DNA of 64,000 bases from the NCBI GenBank assembly GCA_964586235.1, contig CAZPIO010000006.1, forward strand, positions 43,157 through 107,156. Reading direction: 5' to 3'. Within the stretch, counting starts at the first letter, position 1, and each line of letters starts with the position of its first letter. The stretch comes from JAUCQB01 sp964586235 (lineage in GTDB: Bacteria; Planctomycetota; Phycisphaerae; UBA1845; PWPN01). Positions 8,990 to 17,244 of this stretch are shown here, piece by piece. The translations under genes and the position numbers were made by a program. The notes beneath the pieces are model-generated. The model worked only from the letters and a program-made list of their open reading frames with translations, searched no databases and was not told the origin of the DNA.

Positions 8990-9694
8990 TTACGGTCCGG
9001 AAACGCGGAGAAACCGGATGTTCCGCAGGGCGGCGCCGGTGCTCCAGGTGGCGATGCCGAAGGGCTGGGCGGCCTCCTGCTCCCACCAGACGCTGAAATG
9101 GCGGTCCGCCCGTTCGAGGCTGATCATCTGGTTGTCATCGATCCAGGCCTCGATCTTTTCGGGTGTGACCCGCAGCCGGATGGTGTACCACTGATTGTTA
9201 TCGAAGGACTTGCTGTTGGTTGTGACATTTTCGGCGGCGTGCATGTGGTCTACGTTTGAGAGGCCGACGATCGTTCCACCCCATCCCCCGACGATCAGCG
9301 TGCACGACTCGCTGCCGACCGGAAACGTCATCCCGCAGAAGAAATCACTTCCCTCGGTGCGCATGGCCTCGAGCGTCACCTCGTAGTTGTCCCGAGGGAA
9401 CCCGCCGGCCCAACCGATCCCCGTCTGCAATTGGCCGGGATGGAGGTGGATGGCGCCATCGCGGACGTCCACCTCCGCATGGCCGACGAAGGCCTTCTCG
9501 GTTAGTACCCGCCAGCCGTCGAGCGTCCGGCCGTCAAAGAGCGGGACCCACTTACCCGGCGGGATCTGCGAAAGGTCGATCGTCCGGGAAGTGACCGAGG
9601 CAGGCGCCGAGGCCGGCGGGGTCGTTACCGGAGCCTCTTTCTGGGCGGCACAGCCAACCATCAGAACCAGGATTGTCGAAATGCACACTCGCAT
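8990..9694 (-). CDS. DUF1080 (3-keto-disaccharide hydrolase-like) lipoprotein
   Basis: 234 residues. The start is set at the ATG at 9694 because an AGGAG ribosome site lies just upstream and the product then begins with a proper lipoprotein signal (lipobox VGC at residues 13-15). The rest is a concanavalin-like beta-sandwich of the DUF1080 family, with the hallmark WVPLFDGRTLDGWRV near the start and NVDHM and WYTIRLRVTPEKIEAWIDD further on. DUF1080 proteins act on 3-keto-glycosides made by Gfo/Idh-type dehydrogenases, and they are massively expanded in Planctomycetota. It is followed, in its own direction, by the PilZ-HEAT gene. Confidence 0.75.
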   Translation of the reverse strand: MRVCISTILVLMVGCAAQKEAPVTTPPASAPASVTSRTIDLSQIPPGKWVPLFDGRTLDGWRVLTEKAFVGHAEVDVRDGAIHLHPGQLQTGIGWAGGFPRDNYEVTLEAMRTEGSDFFCGMTFPVGSESCTLIVGGWGGTIVGLSNVDHMHAAENVTTNSKSFDNNQWYTIRLRVTPEKIEAWIDDNQMISLERADRHFSVWWEQEAAQPFGIATWSTGAALRNIRFLRVSGP

Positions 9695-9722
9695 GAAGAT
9701 TCTCCTTCCGCAAACAGCGGGT

Positions 9723-9812
9723 GGCATGGCCAAGTCCGCCGCGGCGGGCGCCGCCATGTCTGCTTCGCCCGGAAACATGCCGGCGCCGGCTCTCAGCCGG
9801 CTTGGGCATGCC
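9723..9812. repeat. Intergenic palindrome of the GGCATGGCCAAG type
   Basis: The left arm at 9723-9737 (GGCATGGCCAAGTCC) pairs imperfectly with the right arm at 9799-9812 (GGCTTGGGCATGCC). The intervening 60 bp contain further GC-rich pairs (GCCGCGGCGGGC, GCCGGCGCCGGC). It fills the gap between two genes read in the same direction. A related inverted pair with the same core lies at 39262-39361, so this is a dispersed element rather than a one-off hairpin. Confidence 0.5.
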
Positions 9813-9847
9813 GCTCCGTCACAGCGACTTGCCCTTCTCATCCAGGC

Positions 9848-10567
9848 CTACTTCGCCAGGCTCAGCAACATGCCCTGGCCGGCGGCGAACCAGCGGTCTT
9901 CGCCATCCCAGGGATGCGTCGCGCCGGTGTACGAGTTCGTGTGCATGACACGCCCGTCCTGCTTGAAGCGGATTCCGAGCAAAGCCGACGTGTGCAGGTC
10001 CTTGTTCACCACCATGATGAAGCTCGGTTTGACCGTGGTCACGAACGATTCGACGTATTCGTCATAGGTCTTGACGCCCAACTGGGGGATGGAGGCCACG
10101 TTGGGAAACAGGTTGATGTAGCAGCGGGCGTCGGGGTCGAACCGTCGGTATACCGAGACCCACTTGGCCAGGCCCGGGAACCGGTGGGCGGTGGGCTCGT
10201 CGCGCAGGTAGTACCCGAAGACGGCCGGGTGCTTACTCGCCTGCCTGACCAGGGGTTCGACGCGTTTGGCGATCTCACCCTCGTCCAGCCCGGCCTCCGC
10301 ATCGCCCACGTGCGTGTTGTGGCCGGAAACGATGCACTTGAGCCCCGCGGCCTTGACCGCGTCCAGTCCTTCCGGCCTCACAAACCCCGCCAGGTTGAAG
10401 CCGCAATCGGCGATCTCCTTCAGCACGGCCGGGTCAGGGTTTGTGCCGCCCCACGGCAGGATTGCGAAATCCTCCGGTGCCACCCGTTTGACGTCCGCCG
10501 CAAAGACCCAGGCGGGCAGCACACAGACCGCCGCCGCCAGACACACCGATACAATCGTCGTTCGCAT
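9848..10567 (-). CDS. Secreted TIM-barrel glycosidase-like protein with internal deletion
   Basis: 239 residues from the ATG at 10567; the upstream ATG at 10600 would bury the signal peptide. The N-terminal signal peptide ends near WVFAAD. Residues about 25-165 match the first half of a GH-A-like TIM barrel (FAILPWGG, GFNLAGFV, FGYYLRDEPTAH with the acid/base-type Glu). Then, after FVTTVKPSFI, the sequence jumps to MVVNKDL...GIRFKQDGRV...GQGMLLSL. That looks like the C-terminal beta-domain end of full-length relatives. About 200 or more residues, including the second half of the barrel and its nucleophile, appear to be missing in frame. The product is probably inactive. Confidence 0.6.
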   Translation of the reverse strand: MRTTIVSVCLAAAVCVLPAWVFAADVKRVAPEDFAILPWGGTNPDPAVLKEIADCGFNLAGFVRPEGLDAVKAAGLKCIVSGHNTHVGDAEAGLDEGEIAKRVEPLVRQASKHPAVFGYYLRDEPTAHRFPGLAKWVSVYRRFDPDARCYINLFPNVASIPQLGVKTYDEYVESFVTTVKPSFIMVVNKDLHTSALLGIRFKQDGRVMHTNSYTGATHPWDGEDRWFAAGQGMLLSLAK

Positions 10568-10776
10568 CACCGGGCTCCTTGTTGTAGCGAGATAGTCCAC
10601 ATCATCGCCGGGGTCATGCTAACGATTCGTCCAGAATCAGCAATGCCTGGTTTCGAGATCGGCCGCGGGTGCATCCGCCAACTGGTGACGGACAATAGTG
10701 ACGCAGGAACGCGGTCTGTCGAAGAAAACGCGGATCGCCGCGGCGTCCATGCCCCGACAGGGGCAACGGCGCGTAG

Positions 10777-10929
10777 CCAGGGGCAGAGCGGGAGCGTCGC
10801 CCCTGGTTGAGGTGGCTACATGACAGGAACCGCTCCGGCAGGAGCGGCGGATTCCTCCGCCCCGTTCCGGGGCGGTTGATTCAATGAGACTATGAGCGAA
10901 CCAGGGGTTCGCAAAGCCTCACCCCTGGC
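10777..10929. repeat. Cluster of CCAGGGG-type palindromes
   Basis: This sits in the 420-bp gene-free stretch before the YhcG relic. CCAGGGGC at 10777-10784 pairs with GCCCCTGG at 10799-10806. A perfect CCGCCCC / GGGGCGG hairpin lies at 10857-10875. CCAGGGGT at 10902-10909 pairs with ACCCCTGG at 10922-10929. The same CCAGGGGC / GCCCCTGG pair recurs at 13452-13471, so the elements belong to one family. No coding sequence is apparent in this stretch. Confidence 0.5.
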
Positions 10930-10988
10930 AACGCTCCATGGCTCCTCCGGAGCCGGAGAAAACGTCCGGCGTTTGCCACGAAGGACGA

Positions 10989-11470
10989 AATGAACCCACC
11001 GGCCGGCGCATGGTCGAGCAGGAGCAGCAGGGTAAGGGCTGGGCCGCGTACGGCAAGGAGGGTGTGAGACAATTGACGGAACGCGTGGCGACCGAATTGG
11101 GAAAGGGTTTCTCGGATAGTAAGCTGACTTATGTAAGAACCCGGTTTTTCGCATACCGGGCTGGCACCGATTCTCCACACGCTGTCTGGAAAACCGGGGC
11201 CCGATCACATATCGCAGACAGTATCTGCAAAACCCGCACCGAATTGGTCAATCACTGACTGACCAATCAAGGTGAAGCAGGCCGGCGAGAAGCCCACCAT
11301 CGGGATCGTCCTCTGCAAGCAGAAGAACAATGCCTGGTGGAAATCACCCTGCCCACAGGTTACAACATCACCGCCCGTGAGTACCAACTCTGCCTGCCCG
11401 GCAAGGAGGAATTGAGACGAAAGCTCTTGGAGTGGACTTCGGAACAAGAGGTTGGCAGAATAAAGGGAGA
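10989..11470 (+). pseudogene. Broken PDDEXK nuclease gene, YhcG/DUF1016 family
   Basis: Two fragments of one family survive in order. The first (10989 to about 11155) reads GRRMVEQEQQGKGWAAYGKE...LGKGFSDSKLTYVRTRFFAY, matching the DUF1016 N-terminal domain. The second (about 11270-11465) reads EKPTIGIVLCKQKNNA, then, after a one-base frameshift near 11331, LVEITLP...YQLCLP..ELRRKLLEWT, matching the C-terminal end of the nuclease domain. The middle, with most of the nuclease core including its catalytic acidic residues, is gone. Intact members are about 340-380 residues and are common in defence and mobile regions. Loss of the core plus the frameshift makes this non-functional. Confidence 0.75.
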
Positions 11471-11520
11471 CGCCGTTGTGACCGCCGGGGAACGTAACAG
11501 GTGTCAGGGCGTGCAGCCAC

Positions 11521-12219
11521 ATGAGACAATGGGTTCAACAGTCCTTGAACACCTATGAGATTCCCCTCGGGGCCCAGCCTCCCCTCGCAGCAGCGGACTT
11601 GTCCTCGTTCTACAGGGGTCATGGGACTTGGCAGCATTCTCCACTATGCCGAAGGATGGTGTGTAGTCTGTGGCGAAAAGTGGACGGCCGAATGCTCCCG
11701 GCCGGACTTGCGGCCATTGCCTGCTGGGGAGTCCTCCACGGTCACGAGTTCGGTGAAATACGTTTGGCCGATCAGAAGCTTGTGCTCACCCGCTGCGCGA
11801 GTTGCTTGAACTGGCAACGAAACGGGAAGCCCATCGGCTCGATTCATTACAGCAGGCGACTGAGAGTGTTGTATTGGGGACCAGCTACTCTGTGGCGTGA
11901 AGACAGGTTTTGGGGAACGCTCAGGATGCCCATCATAGGCCCGTCTTCTCGTCAGGTTTCTGACTGTTTTGGGACCATTGCCCTTGCCAACGGACGCATT
12001 ATCCGATTCCTGTTGAACCCGAGGGATGCCCAGTGGGTCGCTTTCAGCAGTCACAGTGGCGACAGCGCCTATTTCGCATCACATCCACCGCAGGAGTCCA
12101 GTCCGTTGTTTCAGCCGGACGTAAAAGATGAACTGGCGGGCGCGGAGACGGACCGAGTCTACCTGTTCCTGGGGGCAGCGATATGGGCAAGAGTATTCTG
12201 TCAAGGTGCGTCAGGATAG
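11521..12219 (+). CDS. Doubtful hypothetical ORF
   Basis: A 232-codon open frame follows the YhcG relic. The translation is rich in Arg, Trp and Cys, shows no recognisable domain, signal or repeat, and has no clear ribosome site. Codon use looks unlike that of the certain genes nearby, and a competing 136-codon frame exists on the other strand. It may be a real orphan gene carried with the eroded segment or simply chance in GC-rich DNA. If it is not real, the stretch from 11471 to 12297 holds no gene. Confidence 0.2.
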   Translation: MRQWVQQSLNTYEIPLGAQPPLAAADLSSFYRGHGTWQHSPLCRRMVCSLWRKVDGRMLPAGLAAIACWGVLHGHEFGEIRLADQKLVLTRCASCLNWQRNGKPIGSIHYSRRLRVLYWGPATLWREDRFWGTLRMPIIGPSSRQVSDCFGTIALANGRIIRFLLNPRDAQWVAFSSHSGDSAYFASHPPQESSPLFQPDVKDELAGAETDRVYLFLGAAIWARVFCQGASG

Positions 12220-12297
12220 GAGCACGGCAGGTCTTGGTCGCTGGAGCGACGCCGACTATGCCCCATCGCCGGATTCCGCGGCCTCTCACGTGCCATC

Positions 12298-13380
12298 TCA
12301 ACCGCCGACGGCGTCGACACGAGGAGCCAGCGGCGCGGCGGGTGTGCGGCAACGCACAATCTCCCGATTCCCGAGTTGCCCGCACGCGGCCATGTTCTCA
12401 CGGCCCTTGGTGAGGCGGCGCTTGACCACCTGCCGCTGCTCCTTGAGCCAGGCGATGAACTGCTTGACGGTCTGCTCGTCGGGGGCCGGCCAGGGCGACT
12501 CGTGACGCGGATTGTACGGGATCACGTTGACCACGCATTTGAGCGGGCGCAGGTACTCGGCCAGTTCGAGGGCGTGTTCGTGTTGGTCGTTCACCCCGGG
12601 GATCAGCACATACTCGATCATGAAGAACTGGCACTTGCGAAGCGGATAGGCCAGCAGGGCCTCGCGCAGCTTGTCCATCGGTTCCAGGCGGTTGACCGGC
12701 ATGATCCGCGAGCGGATCTCGTCGTTAGGGGCATTGAGAGAGATCGCCAGATTGATCCGCCGCCAGCCGAGGTCGGCGAGCCGCCGGATGCCCTCTGTCC
12801 GCCCGACGGTCGAAATCGCGATTCGCTCGCAGGAGATCGACAGGCCCGCCGGGTCATTCAACACCCGGACGGCCTGGATCACGTTGTCGAAGTTGTCGAA
12901 CGGCTCGCCCATGCCCATGAAAACGATGTTGCGGACTTGCCGGCTGAAGTGGGCTTTCACGGCGACAACCTGCCCGACGATCTCAGAGGGGCTCAGGTTC
13001 CGCACCAGCCCCATCTGCCCGGTCTCGCAGAACACGCAGCCCCGCGCGCAGCCCACCTGGGATGACACGCACAGCGACTTCCACTCACGGCCGTGCCGCC
13101 GCATGGGGACCATGACGCTCTCGATCTCCAGGCCGTCGTGCGTTCGCTGGATGAACTTAGTCAGGTCGCCATCTTCGAGGCACCGGACGACAGGCAACAG
13201 GTCGGCATGCATGCGCTCGCTACTCCGCCCGGCCAGGGCCGCACGATATTCGGCGCGCAACGCTTTGACCTCGTGCGCCCGCCCGCCAACGCCCGCCCGA
13301 ACCTCATCGAATGTCACGCCCAATACGTCCACTGGCTCGTTGCTCCGTGTTGTCCGCCGGCATAAAACACCCAGCGGCAC
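12298..13380 (-). CDS. rlmN: Radical SAM rRNA methylase, RlmN-like
   Basis: 360 residues with a GTG start at 13380 that has AGGAG 8 nt upstream; a later GTG at 13332 is an alternative. The radical SAM cluster motif CARGCVFC is at residues 111-118, followed by the GMGEP SAM-binding motif and the C-terminal MAACGQL, whose Cys forms the methyl-transfer intermediate in RlmN. The family methylates C2 of A2503 in 23S rRNA, and some members also modify tRNA. Length and all key cysteines are as expected. The N-terminal 100 residues are a little divergent, so a paralogue with a different RNA target is possible. Confidence 0.85.
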   Translation of the reverse strand: MPLGVLCRRTTRSNEPVDVLGVTFDEVRAGVGGRAHEVKALRAEYRAALAGRSSERMHADLLPVVRCLEDGDLTKFIQRTHDGLEIESVMVPMRRHGREWKSLCVSSQVGCARGCVFCETGQMGLVRNLSPSEIVGQVVAVKAHFSRQVRNIVFMGMGEPFDNFDNVIQAVRVLNDPAGLSISCERIAISTVGRTEGIRRLADLGWRRINLAISLNAPNDEIRSRIMPVNRLEPMDKLREALLAYPLRKCQFFMIEYVLIPGVNDQHEHALELAEYLRPLKCVVNVIPYNPRHESPWPAPDEQTVKQFIAWLKEQRQVVKRRLTKGRENMAACGQLGNREIVRCRTPAAPLAPRVDAVGG

Positions 13381-13413
13381 GACAGACGCTCCTGAACAGA
13401 ACAGGCCCTCCGT

Positions 13414-13496
13414 CGCCCCTTCGGGGCTGATCCCTTCTGGCCATATTCGTACCAGGGGCTCGCGCCCCTGGCTACATACCTATGCCCCTTCGGGGC
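13414..13496. repeat. Triple-hairpin repeat (GCCCC-TTC-GGGGC / CCAGGGGC)
   Basis: Three perfect short hairpins lie in a row: GCCCC-TTC-GGGGC at 13415-13427, CCAGGGGC-TCGC-GCCCCTGG at 13452-13471, and GCCCC-TTC-GGGGC again at 13484-13496. The outer two are identical and flank the middle one almost symmetrically. It fills the gap between the RlmN-like gene and the small membrane protein gene. The middle hairpin shares its arms with those at 10777-10806. Confidence 0.6.
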
Positions 13497-13560
13497 ACGC
13501 AGTCAATGGCACGTCGGACGCACAAGACAACTGCATGGCGGAGAGCAAATTGCGCCCCGT

Positions 13561-13914
13561 TCATTGCTGCAACCTCAACTCGTCAATGCGAATCGCCCGA
13601 TGCTTCTTCGCCAGGGTTCGCCGGACCGTCCACTTCCCCACGACAATGACCTTCTTCCCGTTCATGCTCTTCAGATCGGCAAGCAGCTTGGAATCCCTCA
13701 TCTCGCGAGGTACGTGCAACTCGTATGTTCCGGTCTCCGTAACCAGGTACGCCAAGGGGGGTGGATCCTCCGGGGTTCCCACCAACTTCGGCTCGTAGCG
13801 CAACCTCCCCCGAAACTCCCGCGGGCTGGTCAGCCAATTGAGATAGCTGATCGCGCCCACCATGGCGACAAAGACGAGCACCACCGCAGCGATTCGTCGC
13901 CCATTCCTCTTCAT
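13561..13914 (-). CDS. Small membrane-anchored protein of unknown function
   Basis: 117 residues. A basic N-terminus (MKRNGRR) is followed by one hydrophobic helix (residues about 9-25), then a soluble region of about 90 residues with alternating beta-like segments (TGTYELHVP, KKVIVVGKWTVRR, RAIRIDELRL). It resembles OB-fold or CcmE-like small periplasmic domains in layout (GKKVIVVGKW), but no family can be named with confidence. It is most likely tethered to the inner membrane with its C-terminal part outside the cytoplasm. Confidence 0.6.
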   Translation of the reverse strand: MKRNGRRIAAVVLVFVAMVGAISYLNWLTSPREFRGRLRYEPKLVGTPEDPPPLAYLVTETGTYELHVPREMRDSKLLADLKSMNGKKVIVVGKWTVRRTLAKKHRAIRIDELRLQQ

Positions 13915-14141
13915 GGACGCCCCCTCGACTCTCGGCCGGTCCAGTCAACACCGCTCGTCCGCATGGGCACGGCAAAGCACAGACTCACAGTATATCCGGC
14001 CGGGGGCTCGATACCTACTTCTTGATAGCCTGCGGTGTTCACTGTACTGTTGCAGCACGGGAACGTGACAAGTCGCCTGGAATCGGGTGGCCGAAACAGG
14101 CAACTGTGACCGACTCCTGCTGCGCAAAGGGTGGAAAACTG

Positions 14142-15338
14142 GTGAACAGGATGATGACGACCAGCGAGCTGGTTTTGAAGGGACGATACTACTCGAACGG
14201 CCAGGTGGTGACCGTACGCATCGATCAGGGTCGCATCGCCGCGATCGAACCGCTGAGTGAGGCCGACGCGCCGGAGGGCATTGAGCGCTGGATCGTACCC
14301 GGCTTCCTCGATCTCCAGGTCAACGGCTTCGCGGGCCGGGGCTTCACCGATCCTCGCGTCTCAGTCGACGACGTCAAGCACATTGCCCGCAAGATCCTGG
14401 CCACCGGCGTGACCCGGTTTCTGCCGACGATCGTGACCGCCGACCTGGCGGTGATGTGCCGGCAACTGTCGGTGATTGCCGAGGCGATCGATCATGACGA
14501 GCAGGTCGCGGCCATGTGCCCGGGAGTCCACGTCGAGGGCCCGTTCATCCATCCCGAGGACGGACCCCGCGGGGCACATCCCCGCGAGCACGTCCGCCAG
14601 CCAAGCATCGCCGATTTCGAACGGCTCTACCACGCCGCCCGCGGGCGAATCGCCGTGCTCACGCTGGCCCCTGAGCAACCCGGCGCCGTGCAACTCATCA
14701 CCCACGCCCGAGCCATGGGCGTGGTGGTGGCCCTGGGCCACCATCGGGCTGAAACGGCCGACCTGGAGAGGGCGATCCGGGCCGGAGCCGCGATGACCAC
14801 CCACCTGGGCAATGGCTCCGACGCGATGATGCCGCGACTGGACAACGTCATCTGGCGTCAGTTGGGCGAGGATCGCCTGTGGGCCAGCCTGATCACCGAT
14901 GGCCATCACCTTCCGGCCGTTACCGTGAGGTGTATGCTTCGGGCCAAGACGCCTGCTCGCTGCGTGCTGGTCACCGACGCCGTCGCCGCGGCCGGAATGC
15001 CCCCAGGTCGCTATCACCTCGGTGACACCGAAGTCGAGCGCCTGCCCGACGGCCGGGTGATTCTGCCCGGCACGCCTTTCCAGGCCGGCTCATCGGCGGA
15101 AATGAGCACGGTGCTGACAAGGGCAATCGTTGACGGCGGTGTCTCCCTGATTGAGGCGGTAACGATGGCTTCGATCAACCCGGCGACGCTGCTGTTCGGA
15201 CAAGCGGATCCGTGGTCCTCGACCAGCGGCGGGCCTGCTAACCTGGTGGAACTCGAGTGGGACCCTCGCAAGCAGAAGATGACCGTCAGGAGCGTGGTCT
15301 TCGGCCAATGGTCGGCGGCACAAACCGGTGACGACTGA
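14142..15338 (+). CDS. nagA: N-acetylglucosamine-6-phosphate deacetylase
   Basis: About 398 residues. The GTG at 14142 is chosen because AAGGGTGG lies about 9 nt upstream; the ATG at 14151 is possible. The amidohydrolase barrel shows the family marks: VPGFLDLQVNGF, the metal-binding Glu in HVEGPFIHP, two His ligands (ALGHHRAET and TTHLGNG), and the catalytic Asp in LVTDAVAAAG. NagA converts GlcNAc-6-phosphate to glucosamine-6-phosphate and acetate in amino-sugar recycling and chitin or peptidoglycan use. No nagB or transporter is adjacent. Size and motifs are normal for the family. Confidence 0.9.
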   Translation: MNRMMTTSELVLKGRYYSNGQVVTVRIDQGRIAAIEPLSEADAPEGIERWIVPGFLDLQVNGFAGRGFTDPRVSVDDVKHIARKILATGVTRFLPTIVTADLAVMCRQLSVIAEAIDHDEQVAAMCPGVHVEGPFIHPEDGPRGAHPREHVRQPSIADFERLYHAARGRIAVLTLAPEQPGAVQLITHARAMGVVVALGHHRAETADLERAIRAGAAMTTHLGNGSDAMMPRLDNVIWRQLGEDRLWASLITDGHHLPAVTVRCMLRAKTPARCVLVTDAVAAAGMPPGRYHLGDTEVERLPDGRVILPGTPFQAGSSAEMSTVLTRAIVDGGVSLIEAVTMASINPATLLFGQADPWSSTSGGPANLVELEWDPRKQKMTVRSVVFGQWSAAQTGDD

Positions 15339-15414
15339 GACCGAGGAGCGGATGCCTTCCATGCGAGTTCTCAGGGAACAGGCTGTCGCACAAACCCCTG
15401 AGATCGACCATCCA

Positions 15415-16650
15415 CTACCGGGTCGGGGCTTCCCTCCAATCAATCCCGACGACCCGAGCCGCCTCTCGGAGCGAAGTGACGCCGGCCGACACACGTTGCA
15501 GGACTTCAACGCGCAATGACTGCACACCTTCCTGCCTCAGTTGTTGACGGAGCACATGCTCATCCATGCCCTCGGCGAGCCACGGGGCACGGGTATCATC
15601 GAACACGGCCAGTTCGAACACACCTGTGCGGCCGTGAAAACCGGATCGCCCGCAGCGGTCGCAGCCCCTCTCGACGCGAACGTTCGCCGGCACAGGCAAC
15701 TGGGCCGACTCAAACAGCTTTCGCTCGGATTCCTCCGGCAATCGCTCGCGGGCACAGTAGTCACACAGTTTGCGTACCAGGTTCTGGGCGAGGACCATGC
15801 GCATCGAGGAGGCCAACGCGTAGGATGGAACGCCCAAGTATCGCATGGTGGAGACCGCCCCCGCCGCGTCGCGAGCGTGAATTGTCGCCAGGACAAGCCG
15901 GCCGGCCAAAGCCGCCTGGGCCGCGACGATCGCAGATTCCGTGTCGCGGATCTCACCCACCATCAGCACGTCCGCGTCCATCCGCAGCAAGGTGCGCAAG
16001 CCCTCCGTCATGGTGATTCCGCGCTTCTCGTCGACCTGCAGTTGTCTGACGTAAGGCAGGTCAAACTCAATGGGGTCTTCGATCGCTACCGCGATTTGTC
16101 CGCGCAGATCCTCCAAATCAGTCAACGCGTAGAGCGTGGTCGTCTTCCCCGATCCGGTCGGACCTCCGACCAGCACCAGGCCGTGAGGCCACTGCATCAC
16201 GTGCCGGACCAGGGCCAGTTGCTCCGCCCGAAAACCGAGGTGCTCGGGGTGCTTCCAGTCCTCCGGCACAGTGAGCAGGCGAAGATGAGCGGCCTCGTTG
16301 TTCGGTGCCTCGGGTATCAACGTGACCCTCACGTCGCGCACTCGTCCCTTGTCTCTCCAGCGGAATTGCCCTTCCTGAGGCCGCGTGGTCGCTTCAAAGT
16401 CGAGGTTCGCCGAGATCTTGAGCTGGTTCAGAAGACGTCCAGCCTGTTCGAGGTCCAGCGGCTCCCTCTCGTGTATCACACCATCTATACGGAGTCGCAG
16501 GGCCCCTCGGTGTCCCCACGTATCGATGTGTATGTCGGTCGCTCCCTCCTGCACGGCGTCCTCGAGGATACCGGCCAGAAGCTCCGGCAGGTCTGAGGGC
16601 TTACCCTCAAGCTCGGTCGCCGGCTCCCCGTTCATCTGGTTCCGATCCAC
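15415..16650 (-). CDS. GspE/PilB-type secretion ATPase, short form
   Basis: 411 residues. It lacks the usual GspE N-terminal domain and starts directly at the N2-like region (SDIHID-type stretch TDIHIDTWG at about 38-46). The Walker A motif is GGPTGSGKTTT (about 162-172). Asp-box and His-box elements and the Walker B region (DADVLMVGEIRD) follow. A four-Cys zinc site (CDYC...CDRC) lies near residue 300-330, as in GspE. Such hexameric ATPases drive pseudopilus or pilus assembly. No other secretion genes adjoin it, though a prepilin gene occurs at 51.5 kb. Confidence 0.85.
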   Translation of the reverse strand: MDRNQMNGEPATELEGKPSDLPELLAGILEDAVQEGATDIHIDTWGHRGALRLRIDGVIHEREPLDLEQAGRLLNQLKISANLDFEATTRPQEGQFRWRDKGRVRDVRVTLIPEAPNNEAAHLRLLTVPEDWKHPEHLGFRAEQLALVRHVMQWPHGLVLVGGPTGSGKTTTLYALTDLEDLRGQIAVAIEDPIEFDLPYVRQLQVDEKRGITMTEGLRTLLRMDADVLMVGEIRDTESAIVAAQAALAGRLVLATIHARDAAGAVSTMRYLGVPSYALASSMRMVLAQNLVRKLCDYCARERLPEESERKLFESAQLPVPANVRVERGCDRCGRSGFHGRTGVFELAVFDDTRAPWLAEGMDEHVLRQQLRQEGVQSLRVEVLQRVSAGVTSLREAARVVGIDWREAPTR

Positions 16651-16796
16651 GGTTCTTTGGCTCCCTGGCTCAGATGTCCGCAGGCTCGACTACCGCATGA
16701 GCCCCTGTCGAGCCGGGGGTCCTGGCCGCTCCCCAGTATAACCACCCGGCCAGACCGCCGAAAAGTTGATAAAACTCATTTTTTTCGGTTTTCTTT

Positions 16797-16825
16797 TTGA
16801 CTTTTGTTAGTTCTGGGGTTATGCT
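16797..16825 (+). promoter_or_regulatory. Sigma70-type promoter for the DUF2089 operon
   Basis: TTGACT (16797-16802), a 17-bp spacer, and TATGCT (16820-16825) lie in a markedly AT-rich block upstream of the DUF2089 gene. Transcription would start near 16832, giving a leader of about 17 nt with AAGG ahead of the ATG at 16849. Confidence 0.6.
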
Positions 16826-16848
16826 AGATAACAAAAGATAAGGCCTAT

Positions 16849-17214
16849 ATGCCAGACGCGCTTATCGGAAACGACTGTCCCTACTGCCACGGTCCTATGA
16901 CCGTGACAGGGATGACCTGCCACCAGTGTGGCGTTCGGATCGAGGCGCCGTTTCCCATGCAGCGGCTGGCCAACCTGCCGGTCGAGCACCAGCGGTTCAT
17001 CGAGATGTTCGTGCTGGCCGGCGGCAGCCTCAAAGAGATTGCCGAACAGACGGGCGTCTCGTATCCGACAGTCCGGTCACGGTTGGATAAGGTCATCGAG
17101 GCCTTGCGGACCGAGATCGCCAAGACTCGCCGGATCGAGGGAACGATTCTGGATGCGGTGGATGCCGGCAAAATGACCGCAGAGGAGGCGGCCCGCCTGA
17201 TCAAGGGGATATAG
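16849..17214 (+). CDS. DUF2089 zinc-ribbon / helix-turn-helix protein
   Basis: 121 residues. An N-terminal zinc ribbon (CPYC at residues about 10-13, CHQC at about 24-27) is followed by a sigma-factor-like helix-turn-helix (FIEMFVLAGGSLKEIAEQTGVSYPTVRSRLDKVIEAL), then a short helical tail (MTAEEAARLIKGI). This is the full DUF2089 architecture, thought to be DNA-binding regulators. It is transcribed from an evident promoter and followed 30 bp later by a membrane TPR gene, so it likely heads a two-gene operon. Confidence 0.8.
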   Translation: MPDALIGNDCPYCHGPMTVTGMTCHQCGVRIEAPFPMQRLANLPVEHQRFIEMFVLAGGSLKEIAEQTGVSYPTVRSRLDKVIEALRTEIAKTRRIEGTILDAVDAGKMTAEEAARLIKGI

Positions 17215-17244
17215 AAGCGCTTGAAACAGGACCGGTGAAGACCC

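Noticed and set aside
11337..11558. Separate 73-codon gene (MEITLPTGYNITAREYQ...).
   Set aside because: It is the frameshifted C-terminal piece of the YhcG-family relic, not an independent gene.
10616..13560. CRISPR array or IS element in the repeat-rich region.
   Set aside because: The repeats are palindromic, irregularly spaced and few; no transposase, terminal repeats or regular spacers are visible.
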